Below are positions 14,461 to 22,067 of a DNA stretch of 37,763 bases, in pieces. The stretch lies in IMG/VR virus record IMGVR_UViG_3300007276_000121, positions 1-37,763 of that record; one strand, given 5' to 3'. This stretch comes from a virus. Numbering within the stretch: the stretch's first letter is position 1; every line of letters begins with the position of its first letter. A program made the translations under genes and the position numbers. Under the pieces are notes generated by a model, which ran no database searches, was not told the DNA's origin, and saw only the letters and a list, made by a program, of their open reading frames with translations.

Positions 14461-15681
14461 ATGGCTGCAACACTCGCAACTATTGATTCATATCTCAAGG
14501 AGGTGTACCAGGGACGCATCCGCGAGCAGCTTAACGACGAAATCGTTGCGCTGAAGCGTATTACTCGCAGTGGCTCTGGTGTCACCAACGAAGTTGGCGG
14601 AAAGTACGTCACCTTCCCAATTCACACCCGCCGTAACAGTGGTATCGGTTCTCGTTTCGAGTCCGAAGCACTGCCTACGCCTGGTCAGCAGGGTCACGCC
14701 GCTGCCCGTGTGGGTCTGAAGTACGCATACGGTGGAGTTCAGCTCACCGGACAGGCAATCAGCCTTTCTGATTCCGACGCTAAGGCTTTTGCCAAGGCTT
14801 TGGACAACGAGGTTGAGGGTCTGAAGAACGACCTCAAGAAAGACATGAACCGTCAGGTGTACGGCTCGGGTAACGGTGCCATTGGTGTCGCTACTGGTGC
14901 TAACACTGGTGCTGTCGTTCCTGTCGCAGATGCACGTCTGTTCCAGGTTGGTATGGTCGTTGACACTCAGACGGGTACCACTGTTGACAACACCGGACTG
15001 GTTGTTGCTTCGGTGAGCCTCGCTACTGGCGCAAACACCGTTACGTTCACGACCACCCCAGGTACCGCACTTGCCTCTGCTGACATCATTGTCCGCAAGG
15101 GTTCTGGTGTTGCTGCTGCTGGTAACCGTGAACTCACTGGTCTCGCTGCAATTATCAGCGCTTCTGGCACCCTTTACAACATCGATCCTTCGGCGGAGCC
15201 TGAGTGGAAAGCTAACGTTGATTCCAACGGTGGCACCAACCGCGCACTGTCGGAAGCTTTGATGATTCAGATGACTGATGACATCCGCACCAAGGGTGGC
15301 TCCACGTCTCTGATTCTTCAGAGTCTCGGTGTTCGTCGTGCGTACTTCAACCTGTTGTCGCAGTTGCGTCAGACCGTTAACACCCAGGAATTTACTGGTG
15401 GTTTCTCTGGTCTTGCGTTCACCACTGACCGTGGCGAAATCCCTGTGGTTGCAGATGTTGACGCACCGCTGAACAAGCAGTGGTACATCAACGAAGACGC
15501 TCTCACGTATTACCGTGACGAGGACTGGCACTTCATTGACCGTGATGGGTCGATGTGGAAGCAGGTTCGTGACTCCAACGGTGACTACGACGCATACTAC
15601 GCTCGCATGGTTGAATACCACGAGCTTGGTACTGACCGTCGTAACACTCACGGTTTGGTGTCTGACATCACCGAGGCCTAA
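14461..15681 (+). CDS. Major capsid protein (HK97 fold)
   Basis: A 406-aa protein, first after the scaffold gene. Its codons are the most uniform and C/G-ending of the window, as in a highly expressed gene. It has an N-terminal helix (YLKEVYQGRIREQLNDEIVA), an E-loop-like region (VTFPIHTRRNSGIGSRFESE, about 50-69), a long spine helix (about 105-130, DNEVEGLKNDLKKDMNRQVY) and a beta-rich P domain to the C-terminus (YYARMVEYHELGTDRR). These fit HK97-fold capsid proteins of aquatic podoviruses. An AAAGGAAAC site precedes the ATG. A classical terminator follows, which would limit expression of downstream genes relative to this one. Confidence 0.9.
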   Translation: MAATLATIDSYLKEVYQGRIREQLNDEIVALKRITRSGSGVTNEVGGKYVTFPIHTRRNSGIGSRFESEALPTPGQQGHAAARVGLKYAYGGVQLTGQAISLSDSDAKAFAKALDNEVEGLKNDLKKDMNRQVYGSGNGAIGVATGANTGAVVPVADARLFQVGMVVDTQTGTTVDNTGLVVASVSLATGANTVTFTTTPGTALASADIIVRKGSGVAAAGNRELTGLAAIISASGTLYNIDPSAEPEWKANVDSNGGTNRALSEALMIQMTDDIRTKGGSTSLILQSLGVRRAYFNLLSQLRQTVNTQEFTGGFSGLAFTTDRGEIPVVADVDAPLNKQWYINEDALTYYRDEDWHFIDRDGSMWKQVRDSNGDYDAYYARMVEYHELGTDRRNTHGLVSDITEA

Positions 15682-15698
15682 ACAGTCTCGCCATAATA

Positions 15699-15738
15699 AT
15701 GGCCCGGCCCCTATAATGGGGTCGGGCCATTATTTTTT
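15699..15738 (+). terminator. Rho-independent terminator after the capsid gene
   Basis: A 13-bp stem (15699-15711 with 15718-15730, one G-U pair) closes the loop TATAAT and is followed by a run of seven T residues. It lies 17 bases beyond the capsid stop codon and directly abuts the RBS of the next gene, so read-through must supply the downstream virion genes unless they have another promoter. The loop itself spells a perfect -10 hexamer. Confidence 0.9.
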
Positions 15739-15749
15739 TGGAGAAAATT

Positions 15750-16511
15750 ATGCAATTTGAAGAAGAGTTTTATCAAAACGCTTTGGACGCGGAGGCTGGT
15801 CGTTCTCTTGCGGATTACAAGCACGAGTTTTTTCGCCGCAACATAAACGGTTACGAGGTTGTCCGGTTTAGTACAGACACGAATGGTGCAAATGATCCTG
15901 GTGAGTTGGGTTGGGATACCGAGTTTGAAACTTTGTCAATTGTTTTGGATGATGCTGTTACGTTGCAAGTGGGCCAAGAGCATTTAATTCGTGTAAAGAA
16001 CGCTTCTGGGTCTGTCGCTATTCCTAAGGGTCGGGCTGTAATATTTGCGGGCGCTACGGGGGACACTGTTACTGTTTCTCCTGCGGTGTCGGATGGTTCT
16101 GTAAACCACGAGTATTTGATTGGTATTACGGCAGAAGAAATCCCCTCTGACGGGTTTGGTTTTACAACCCAGTATGGTTTTGTGAGTCAGATTAAGACTA
16201 ATTATGCTGGCTGGGCTTTGGGTACTTTGTTGTATGTGGACCCTGCAAATCCTGGTCAATTAACTCATGTGGAGCCGACAGCTCCTGCGTGGCGTAAACC
16301 GATTGCGGCTGTGACTCGTTTGCAGGCTAATTCTGGGCGCATTTTGGTGCGTACTGCTACTGGTGAAACTTTAAACGAGTTACATAACATTGATATAACG
16401 ACACCTCTTGCGGGTCAGGTTTTGAAATATAACGCTGTGTCTGGGGTGTGGGAGAATGGTTCTGCGGCTGTTGAGGGTCCTGTGACATGGGGACAACTAG
16501 CGGGCGTATAA
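15750..16511 (+). CDS. Virion surface or head-fibre-like protein
   Basis: A 253-aa beta-rich protein just after the capsid gene. The middle part (about 85-185) has the layout ASGSVAIPKGRAVIFAGATG, DGSVNHEYLIGITAEEIPS, GFGFTTQYGFVSQIKT and GTLLYVDPANPG, a pattern common in virion fibre-like proteins of marine and freshwater phages. The C-terminus (LNELHNIDITTPLAGQVLKY, then GVWENGS) is a repeat unit found in fibres. A TTG at 15738 would overlap the GGAG ribosome site, so the ATG at 15750 is chosen. Likely a capsid decoration or head fibre; the exact role is inferred from position. Confidence 0.65.
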   Translation: MQFEEEFYQNALDAEAGRSLADYKHEFFRRNINGYEVVRFSTDTNGANDPGELGWDTEFETLSIVLDDAVTLQVGQEHLIRVKNASGSVAIPKGRAVIFAGATGDTVTVSPAVSDGSVNHEYLIGITAEEIPSDGFGFTTQYGFVSQIKTNYAGWALGTLLYVDPANPGQLTHVEPTAPAWRKPIAAVTRLQANSGRILVRTATGETLNELHNIDITTPLAGQVLKYNAVSGVWENGSAAVEGPVTWGQLAGV

Positions 16512-16519
16512 GCTAAACT
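16507..16519 (+). promoter_or_regulatory. Candidate leaderless promoter before 16527
   Basis: TATAAGCTAAACT contains TATAAG and TAAACT. A start 7 bases after TAAACT would fall at the ATG at 16527, and no ribosome binding site is seen there, consistent with leaderless expression, which is common in Actinobacteria. No strong -35 is visible (GTGACA at 16482-16487, spacing 19 to TATAAG). Confidence 0.3.
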
Positions 16520-16526
16520 AACAAAT

Positions 16527-16997
16527 ATGGAAACTTTTCTAGGACAATCAGCAAACGTATTCAACTCCGACCTTGGCGAGTTCGTCAATGACGATCATGT
16601 GCATTTCGCACAAGTTTTGCAGGATTTGAAACCAACTTATTCGTTGGTTTATATCCCGCAAAAAGATAGAACTACTCCTGAGGAGAAACAAAAACCTTGG
16701 GCTATTTTGGATAAGCCGGATAACATGCCCGAGTATATTGTGCGTTATATGTCGGAAGCTGACATGAAAGAACCCCACAAAGTCCTGGCATGGCTTTTCG
16801 ATGGCGATGTTGTACGTCACGGTGCAGATAACGTTTTGAAACGTATTGAGGCTGAAGAAAATGCTAAAAAACTATTAGACTATAAGAGACAAGAGGACGA
16901 TTTAGAGGATAGACTCGACCATATAGAATTTCTTGCGAGCGGGGGACGGAACAAGCTCCACACGGTTACCCACAACGGGAGAAAGTTTGAGCGATGA
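16527..16997 (+). CDS. Conserved hypothetical protein (156 aa)
   Basis: A 156-aa hydrophilic protein. The N-terminal two thirds look folded (FLGQSANVFNSDLGEFVNDD; KPWAILDKPDNMPEYIVRYM). The C-terminal third is a charged helix, probably a coiled coil (RIEAEENAKKLLDYKRQEDD), and then a basic end (GGRNKLHTVTHNGRKFER). I recall similar proteins next to head-tail genes in actinophages, without a known function. The stop overlaps the next start as ATGA (16994-16997). No clear RBS at its own start; a leaderless mRNA is possible. Confidence 0.7.
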   Translation: METFLGQSANVFNSDLGEFVNDDHVHFAQVLQDLKPTYSLVYIPQKDRTTPEEKQKPWAILDKPDNMPEYIVRYMSEADMKEPHKVLAWLFDGDVVRHGADNVLKRIEAEENAKKLLDYKRQEDDLEDRLDHIEFLASGGRNKLHTVTHNGRKFER

Positions 16998-17650
16998 GTT
17001 ATAGTTCCCCCACTAAAACTGTAGGTGACGTATACAACGTTGTTAAACGTATTTTCGGTGACGAATCTGGCGTCCAATTAACTAACGCTGATATTGTGCG
17101 TTGGATTAACGAAGCACAAGTTGACATTTCTAAACAAAACCAAGTTTTGCAGACGACAGCTACGGTGGCTGTTACTTCCGGTACCGCAACTTACGCCCTG
17201 ACTTCTGTTACCCCCAAAATCGATTCTATTGCTTCTCTTCTGCTCGATGGTCGCCGGGTAGGAAATATCCCCATTTCGCAAGCTGAAGAAAGCATCTCAC
17301 TTGCAGATCCTTTAGGTACCGAGACAGGCTCCCCACAGTTCTGGTATGCGTGGGGTGGGGACATCACATTCTGGCCTGTACCCAACAAAGACTACACAAT
17401 GCTCATCCGTTACATTGCGCAACCAGCAGATGTCACCGCTACCACCACAGATGTTCTGTCGTTGCCTGACGAAACCTTCACAGACATTGTGAACTTTGTG
17501 CTAATGAAAGCCTACGAAATGGACGAAAACCCTCAAATGATGGCTGTGAAACAAGCCGAATACAGCGCCAGTGTTGCAGAACGAGGCGAAACAGAACGAC
17601 TTGCTGCCACCATGACATACGAAACAAACATCACATTCGAGCTTAACTAG
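16994..17650 (+). CDS. Head-tail adaptor protein (gp4/tubular A-like)
   Basis: A 218-aa protein with the layout of podoviral adaptors: an N-terminal helical bundle (VYNVVKRIFGDESGVQLTNA and DIVRWINEAQVDISKQNQ), a beta-rich centre (SIASLLLDGRRVGNIPISQA; FWYAWGGDITFWPVPNKDYT), then DETFTDIVNFVLMKAYEMDE and a C-terminal helix. Twelve copies would bind beneath the portal and receive the nozzle. It is coupled to the gene before it by ATGA and followed after 8 bases by the nozzle gene, the usual order. Codons turn strongly C-ending from about 17440 onward. Confidence 0.8.
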   Translation: MSYSSPTKTVGDVYNVVKRIFGDESGVQLTNADIVRWINEAQVDISKQNQVLQTTATVAVTSGTATYALTSVTPKIDSIASLLLDGRRVGNIPISQAEESISLADPLGTETGSPQFWYAWGGDITFWPVPNKDYTMLIRYIAQPADVTATTTDVLSLPDETFTDIVNFVLMKAYEMDENPQMMAVKQAEYSASVAERGETERLAATMTYETNITFELN

Positions 17651-17658
17651 GAGCCACT

Positions 17659-19203
17659 ATGCCAGGTGAGCCGATACAGGTAGGCCCATTCGTTGGAGGG
17701 CTCAACACATTCAGTGACCCAACCGCCATCGCAGACAACGAACTAACAGTATGCGAAAACTTTGAACTAGACCTTGACGGGTCCCTAAAATCACGCCCAC
17801 CCATCGAAGATTTAGGCATCGATTTTCCACTTGGGACCACAGGGGACATGGAGTTCTTGGGGATTTTTCAGGTGTCCGAAACTGTGTCGTATTTGTTAGC
17901 CAGCGACAATGATTCTAAAACATATTATTTTAATGGTACTGCTTGGGTTTTGATTACAAATACTATTGCGGCTGCCGGATTTGTACAATTTGATGATAAG
18001 GCTTGGTTGACCGCCCATGTTGGTTCGGCTAACCCTGGCGGGTATTGGACGCCTTCTGGTGGTTTTGTTGCCGACAGTAACATGCCGGAGGGCGATGTTA
18101 TTGTGTCGTTTAAAGGTAGGTTGTGGGTTGCCGAGGGTAAAGACAGCACAAACCAGGGTACAAGACTGTACCGTTCCCGCACTGTAGCTGACCCTACGCT
18201 GTGGCAAGTAACTAACGACTTTGTTGATATTGGTACTGGTGACGGTCAAAACATTGTGCAACTTGTCGTGTACTTCAACTCTTTGCTTATTTTTCGTACA
18301 AATTCTGTGTACGGGCTGCAATACACATCAGATCCGGCAGCAGCCACCGTGTCACTGATTCTTCCGACAGTTGGTTTGAACTCGCGGTACGCGATTACCC
18401 AGTTCGAGTCCTACATTTATTTTATGTATGACGAGAAAGCTTACGAGTTTACTAACAGTAGGGCAGCTCAGATCAACGTTAAAACACCTTTTGAGGCTAC
18501 GACTACGACAGGTGTTCACAACAATTATTCTGTGTCTGAGTTTAATAAGCGCATCATTTTTACGTATTTTGACCAAATGTTTGTGTACAGTTTGCAGACT
18601 CGTTCGTGGACTAAATGGAACTCAACCACTTATGGAACTTTGTGCAAGATGGCTTACCGCAACAATACGGAAGATAAATCCATTGTTTTGACCCACTCCA
18701 ACATTGCTGTACCTTTGGGCGGTACCCGTGTGGCACCGTTGCTTCAGATTACTGACGAATACACGGATGTGGCGGAGACCATGGTGTGTAACATTCAGAC
18801 AAAGAACTTTAACTACCAGGCTAGTGGTATTTACAAACGCCTGTTTTGGTGGGGTTTGGATGCCCGGTTTAAGGGTACTGTCGTAGGAACTGCGGTGCCG
18901 ATTACTCAAACGTTTACTGTGTCGTGGCAGACACTTCTTGACACAAGTACGTGGGCCACAATGCTTGGGTTTACGTGGCAGAGTCCCACGGCAGGCAGTG
19001 GTGAAGTAGAAACCTCGGTTACGGAAACAGCTCTCACGTTCCGTCGCATCTTTGTTAAATTCTTGAAGAGCCTCCGGTTCCGACAGATTTATTACAAAGT
19101 GTCGTTTACTACTACCGGAGTTCAAGCTGATTCACCTGTTAGACTATTCTCATTAACAACTTACGTTAATGCTAAGCAAACAGTGTCTAAGGAAATTACG
19201 TAA
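17659..19203 (+). CDS. Tail nozzle / stabilisation protein
   Basis: A 514-aa beta-rich protein. The N-terminus (GPFVGGLNTFSDPTAIADNE, then LTVCENFELDLDGSLKSRPP) is typical of podoviral nozzle or tail-tube B-like proteins. Repeated blade-like segments follow (LGIFQVSETVSYLLASDNDS; VSFKGRLWVAEGKDS; VVYFNSLLIFRTNSVYGLQY; FESYIYFMYDEKAYEF), suggesting a beta-propeller. Six copies would extend the portal-adaptor channel and close it. Together with the adaptor it supports a short tail. It has an AGGAG site and is coupled to the next small gene by TAATG at 19203. Confidence 0.8.
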   Translation: MPGEPIQVGPFVGGLNTFSDPTAIADNELTVCENFELDLDGSLKSRPPIEDLGIDFPLGTTGDMEFLGIFQVSETVSYLLASDNDSKTYYFNGTAWVLITNTIAAAGFVQFDDKAWLTAHVGSANPGGYWTPSGGFVADSNMPEGDVIVSFKGRLWVAEGKDSTNQGTRLYRSRTVADPTLWQVTNDFVDIGTGDGQNIVQLVVYFNSLLIFRTNSVYGLQYTSDPAAATVSLILPTVGLNSRYAITQFESYIYFMYDEKAYEFTNSRAAQINVKTPFEATTTTGVHNNYSVSEFNKRIIFTYFDQMFVYSLQTRSWTKWNSTTYGTLCKMAYRNNTEDKSIVLTHSNIAVPLGGTRVAPLLQITDEYTDVAETMVCNIQTKNFNYQASGIYKRLFWWGLDARFKGTVVGTAVPITQTFTVSWQTLLDTSTWATMLGFTWQSPTAGSGEVETSVTETALTFRRIFVKFLKSLRFRQIYYKVSFTTTGVQADSPVRLFSLTTYVNAKQTVSKEIT

Positions 19204-19397
19204 TGCGTAATATGCGATCTCAGTTTAGTTCCGCCCCTAAAGCTGGTGGTGGTTTTAATCCGTATGCCGCGGGTAAGAAGCATTATGGGAGTGGACGTCC
19301 TATGCCCACTGTTGGTAGAGTATCTGATAGGGCGGGTTACAAGGAACGCGATGTTAAAGCTGCTGCTAGGCGGGATGCTTTAATGAGGAGAATTTAA
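19203..19397 (+). CDS. Small basic protein (64 aa)
   Basis: A 64-aa, Gly/Lys/Arg-rich protein (FNPYAAGKKHYGSGRPMPTV; KERDVKAAARRDALMRRI) coupled to the nozzle gene by TAATG. It is the first of three small basic genes before the ejection-protein block. The composition suggests a DNA-associated or internal virion peptide. No family recognised. Confidence 0.65.
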   Translation: MRNMRSQFSSAPKAGGGFNPYAAGKKHYGSGRPMPTVGRVSDRAGYKERDVKAAARRDALMRRI

Positions 19398-19399
19398 CC

Positions 19400-19543
19400 A
19401 TGTATAGAGACCAGTCGAGTATGGGTAACCGTCTTGCTCCGCAGAAGGATGCTAAGTTGGCTGACGAAGAAATGAAGCGTAAGGCTCGTGAGCGGGCTAT
19501 GATGAACCGTTTGTCCGGCAAGCCTGGTATGGCGTCTTCTTAG
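19400..19543 (+). CDS. Small charged protein (47 aa)
   Basis: A 47-codon frame with a GAGGAG site before the ATG, starting three bases after the previous stop and ending eight bases before the next start. It is rich in Lys, Arg, Glu and Met, and helical (KLADEEMKRKARERAMMNRL). Position and RBS make translation likely. It may be an internal virion or assembly peptide; function unknown. Confidence 0.6.
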   Translation: MYRDQSSMGNRLAPQKDAKLADEEMKRKARERAMMNRLSGKPGMASS

Positions 19544-19551
19544 GAGTTATT

Positions 19552-19884
19552 ATGCCTGGTCCTATGAGAAAAAATCCGCGTCCTACGCCTATTCCGGCTA
19601 AGATCGGTGGCGACATTCCTTCTCCACGACAGAAGGGGGACGGGAATGTTCGTAGACCTTCTAGTGCTGGTGGTGACCGCGATGCGATGATGCGTGCTTA
19701 CATGGTTGCTATGCAAAATGCTGTTCCCCAGGAGCCTACTTTTAGTGACATTCCTAATATGACGCCGGAACAAATTGCTCCCTATAATAAGCCTGCTATG
19801 GATATTAATGATGCGTTTTTTGGTCCTGACCGTAAACGTCTTGATATTGTGGAGATGCTTTCTAATTTGTTTGGGGGCAAATAA
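19552..19884 (+). CDS. Small hypothetical virion-region protein (110 aa)
   Basis: A 110-aa protein with an AGGAG site overlapping the previous stop. The N-terminal 45 residues are Pro/Lys/Gly-rich and disordered (MRKNPRPTPIPAKIGGDIPS). The middle has a Met-rich helix (DAMMRAYMVAMQNAV) and the C-terminus is a short helix (RLDIVEMLSNLFGGK). It is coupled by TAATG at 19884 to the first internal virion protein. It is probably a minor virion or assembly factor. Confidence 0.65.
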   Translation: MPGPMRKNPRPTPIPAKIGGDIPSPRQKGDGNVRRPSSAGGDRDAMMRAYMVAMQNAVPQEPTFSDIPNMTPEQIAPYNKPAMDINDAFFGPDRKRLDIVEMLSNLFGGK

Positions 19885-20723
19885 TGGCTACAGTGATGAA
19901 TCCTCGTCAAGCTGATGAAACTTACGCTAGGAGAGTAGCCTCCGGGTCAAAAATATCTAACCCCCGTCAAGCTGAATTAGCTCAGACTTATACAAATAGG
20001 GGAATTGGAAGCGTTCAGCAAGGAAGTTTTGTAAGAAACCCAGGCTACGAACTTAAAAAGCCTACGCCCCCTCCTAGCGGAGGAAACGGAGGAAACACTG
20101 GAAACACTGGAAACACTGGAAACACCACAGCCCCCACACGGCAAAGAGCAGCTGTCGGACCCTGGCAAGACGCAGCCTATAACGCACAAATTGCGTCCAT
20201 CGAACGAGCACTCCAAGACTACGAAACAGGTGCCACAACACGTGGAGAACGCTACGGAATCGACTACGGCACCGGCCTACAAAAACTAGGGTACCGCCCA
20301 CAAGAAGGCTTCAACGCTATCGACATACAATCAATCTTTGAGCCCGCCGCCGCAGCTAAAGCAGCGCCCATGGCACTGTCGTCAGGAGAAGCCCCAGCAG
20401 GCGTTGGAATACGAGGACAATTCGACATTGAAGGACAGTACGACCCTTACAGTGCCGCAGCTCAAGGTACCCGTTCCCGTCGTGACGATTTTGCGGCCCG
20501 TGGAACATTGCGTTCTTCAGACTTCGCTAAAAACTTCGGTGAGTTTCAGCAACGACTTAACGAGCAACTTCAGGCGATGGAAACTGGTCGCGGGAGGTTT
20601 GCGGAAGACTTAGCTACCGATGTTGCCCAGCAGAGAGCTTCCGCTAATGAACGTAGGCAGTCGGCTCAACGGGACGCTCAGAACCGAGCTATTATGCGTG
20701 CTATTCAAGAATCGGGGTTCTAA
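19884..20723 (+). CDS. Putative internal virion protein with Gly-Asn-Thr repeats
   Basis: A 279-aa protein. Residues 1-60 are polar; a Gly-Asn-Thr repeat follows (about 66-81) encoded by five near-identical 9-base units. A central region (about 85-170) includes YGIDYGTGLQKLGYRPQEGF, and the C-terminal 80 residues form a long charged helix (FGEFQQRLNEQLQAMETGRG to the end). It is upstream of two larger helical proteins in the place where podoviruses encode ejected proteins, so a role in DNA ejection is likely. Codon style is C/A-ending between about 20080 and 20470, unlike the flanks. Confidence 0.6.
   Translation: MATVMNPRQADETYARRVASGSKISNPRQAELAQTYTNRGIGSVQQGSFVRNPGYELKKPTPPPSGGNGGNTGNTGNTGNTTAPTRQRAAVGPWQDAAYNAQIASIERALQDYETGATTRGERYGIDYGTGLQKLGYRPQEGFNAIDIQSIFEPAAAAKAAPMALSSGEAPAGVGIRGQFDIEGQYDPYSAAAQGTRSRRDDFAARGTLRSSDFAKNFGEFQQRLNEQLQAMETGRGRFAEDLATDVAQQRASANERRQSAQRDAQNRAIMRAIQESGF
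20082..20126 (+). repeat. Five tandem 9-base repeats
   Basis: Units at 20082, 20091, 20100, 20109 and 20118 read GGAAACGGA, GGAAACACT three times and GGAAACACC. They encode a short Gly-Asn-Thr linker in frame, so copy number could change by slippage without breaking the gene. Confidence 0.9.
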
Positions 20724-22058
20724 ATGAGTGATCCTAACAACACTGTTAAAGTAACTAAAGACGACAAAAAAGACGATGGTTTTTGGAAAGCTCCCGGCAG
20801 TGACCTTCTTGCTATTGATAAATGGCTTACCGACAGGGGCCTAAAAAGTACTTCTAGAGCAGGTTTTGCTAAAGGTATTTCTAGTCTTTTTGCTGGCGAA
20901 CCAGCTCCTACCAGACCAGAGTCTGATTATCGTGCCTGGTCTCTTCCTTGGCTAGCCACCGAAGGTGCTAATAGGCTTTTTACTTCCAGTCCGCGAGCAT
21001 TACTTAATACAGCTGAGGACTTGGGCAGATTTGCCACGGGTGCTGACAGACTGCCCGAGCCATCTAAAAGACTCAGTTCTTACTTAATGCCTTTGCCCGC
21101 TTCAATCTCAGACACGAATAATTCTTTTGATCAATTTGATGATCAAAAAGATCGTAGGGGGATGGCAGATTTGCGTGGTCGGGCTGCTAATCAAGGTACG
21201 GGGTCTGTAACTCCATTAGCTGACCCAGCTGAAGAAACCCAGACACCTGTCGACTACCTAACAGAATATGCTTTGCAAGGCCCGGACTATGGCGCTTACC
21301 GAGATGCTATCACCGGCCAAGCTACGGACCTTAACGCTCAAATTCAGGCTATGTACAAACAGCTTGCGGCTAGTGCGGGCCAAAACGCTGAGCAAATTCA
21401 AGGAACTTACGACACCGCAATTCAAGGCATCGGCACCGGATACGACACAGCCGCTCAAAATGTCAACGATGCTTACCTGTCGGGCCAACAGCAAGCCGCA
21501 GATCAAATGGCTCGTCTCGGTATTGAAGCAGCAGCTCCCGCTATTTTGCCCACGCAGGCTTTGGCACAGGGCCAAGCTATTTCAAACCTTGAGCAAGGAC
21601 GTGGTTCTGGTCTTGCCGCAGCTAACCGTTACGGCGCTACAGCTGGTGGTTTTGGTCAGCAGATGGCTCAGGTTGCACAACAGCAGGGCGTAGAACAAAA
21701 CGCTTCCCTATTGAACTCTCTGCAGAATAGGTTGTCGGATTCATTCCTACGACAGGCCGAAGGAGACTACCAAGCACAGCTGGCAGCTCCTGGTTACGCC
21801 CAAGATATGTACTCGGCTAGTCAACTCGGTCAGCCAGACCCCAGACAGCAGCAAGCTCTTGCCGAATTTTATGCCGATCAACAACAACGAGCTATTGAAA
21901 ACGATCTTTCAATTAGCCAGCAAAATCAGTCGCTTTATCAAAGTCTGTTGGACGCTTACGCTCCTGCTGCTGGCCCTATTGATGCGGAAACACAAGCCAT
22001 TATTGACGCAGAATTTGCTAGACTAGCTCCTATAGTTATAGGTCAGCTAGAACAGTAA
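20724..22058 (+). CDS. Putative internal virion protein, helical (444 aa)
   Basis: A 444-aa protein. Residues 1-170 are mixed and polar (SDLLAIDKWLTDRGLKSTSR). From about 175 to 440 it is a nearly continuous Gln/Ala-rich helical region (TDLNAQIQAMYKQLAASAGQ; GQQMAQVAQQQGVEQNASLL), as in ejection proteins that rearrange from inside the capsid to form a trans-envelope channel. It starts directly at the stop of the gene before it and is followed by the 1797-aa gene. No enzymatic motif seen; assignment is by composition and place. Confidence 0.6.
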   Translation: MSDPNNTVKVTKDDKKDDGFWKAPGSDLLAIDKWLTDRGLKSTSRAGFAKGISSLFAGEPAPTRPESDYRAWSLPWLATEGANRLFTSSPRALLNTAEDLGRFATGADRLPEPSKRLSSYLMPLPASISDTNNSFDQFDDQKDRRGMADLRGRAANQGTGSVTPLADPAEETQTPVDYLTEYALQGPDYGAYRDAITGQATDLNAQIQAMYKQLAASAGQNAEQIQGTYDTAIQGIGTGYDTAAQNVNDAYLSGQQQAADQMARLGIEAAAPAILPTQALAQGQAISNLEQGRGSGLAAANRYGATAGGFGQQMAQVAQQQGVEQNASLLNSLQNRLSDSFLRQAEGDYQAQLAAPGYAQDMYSASQLGQPDPRQQQALAEFYADQQQRAIENDLSISQQNQSLYQSLLDAYAPAAGPIDAETQAIIDAEFARLAPIVIGQLEQ

Positions 22059-22067
22059 GGAGCTATT

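Noticed and set aside
14488-15651. 387-codon leftward frame opposite the capsid gene
   Set aside because: Its length follows from the strong codon bias of the capsid gene; the product is Val/Thr/Arg-rich with no motif and no RBS or promoter.
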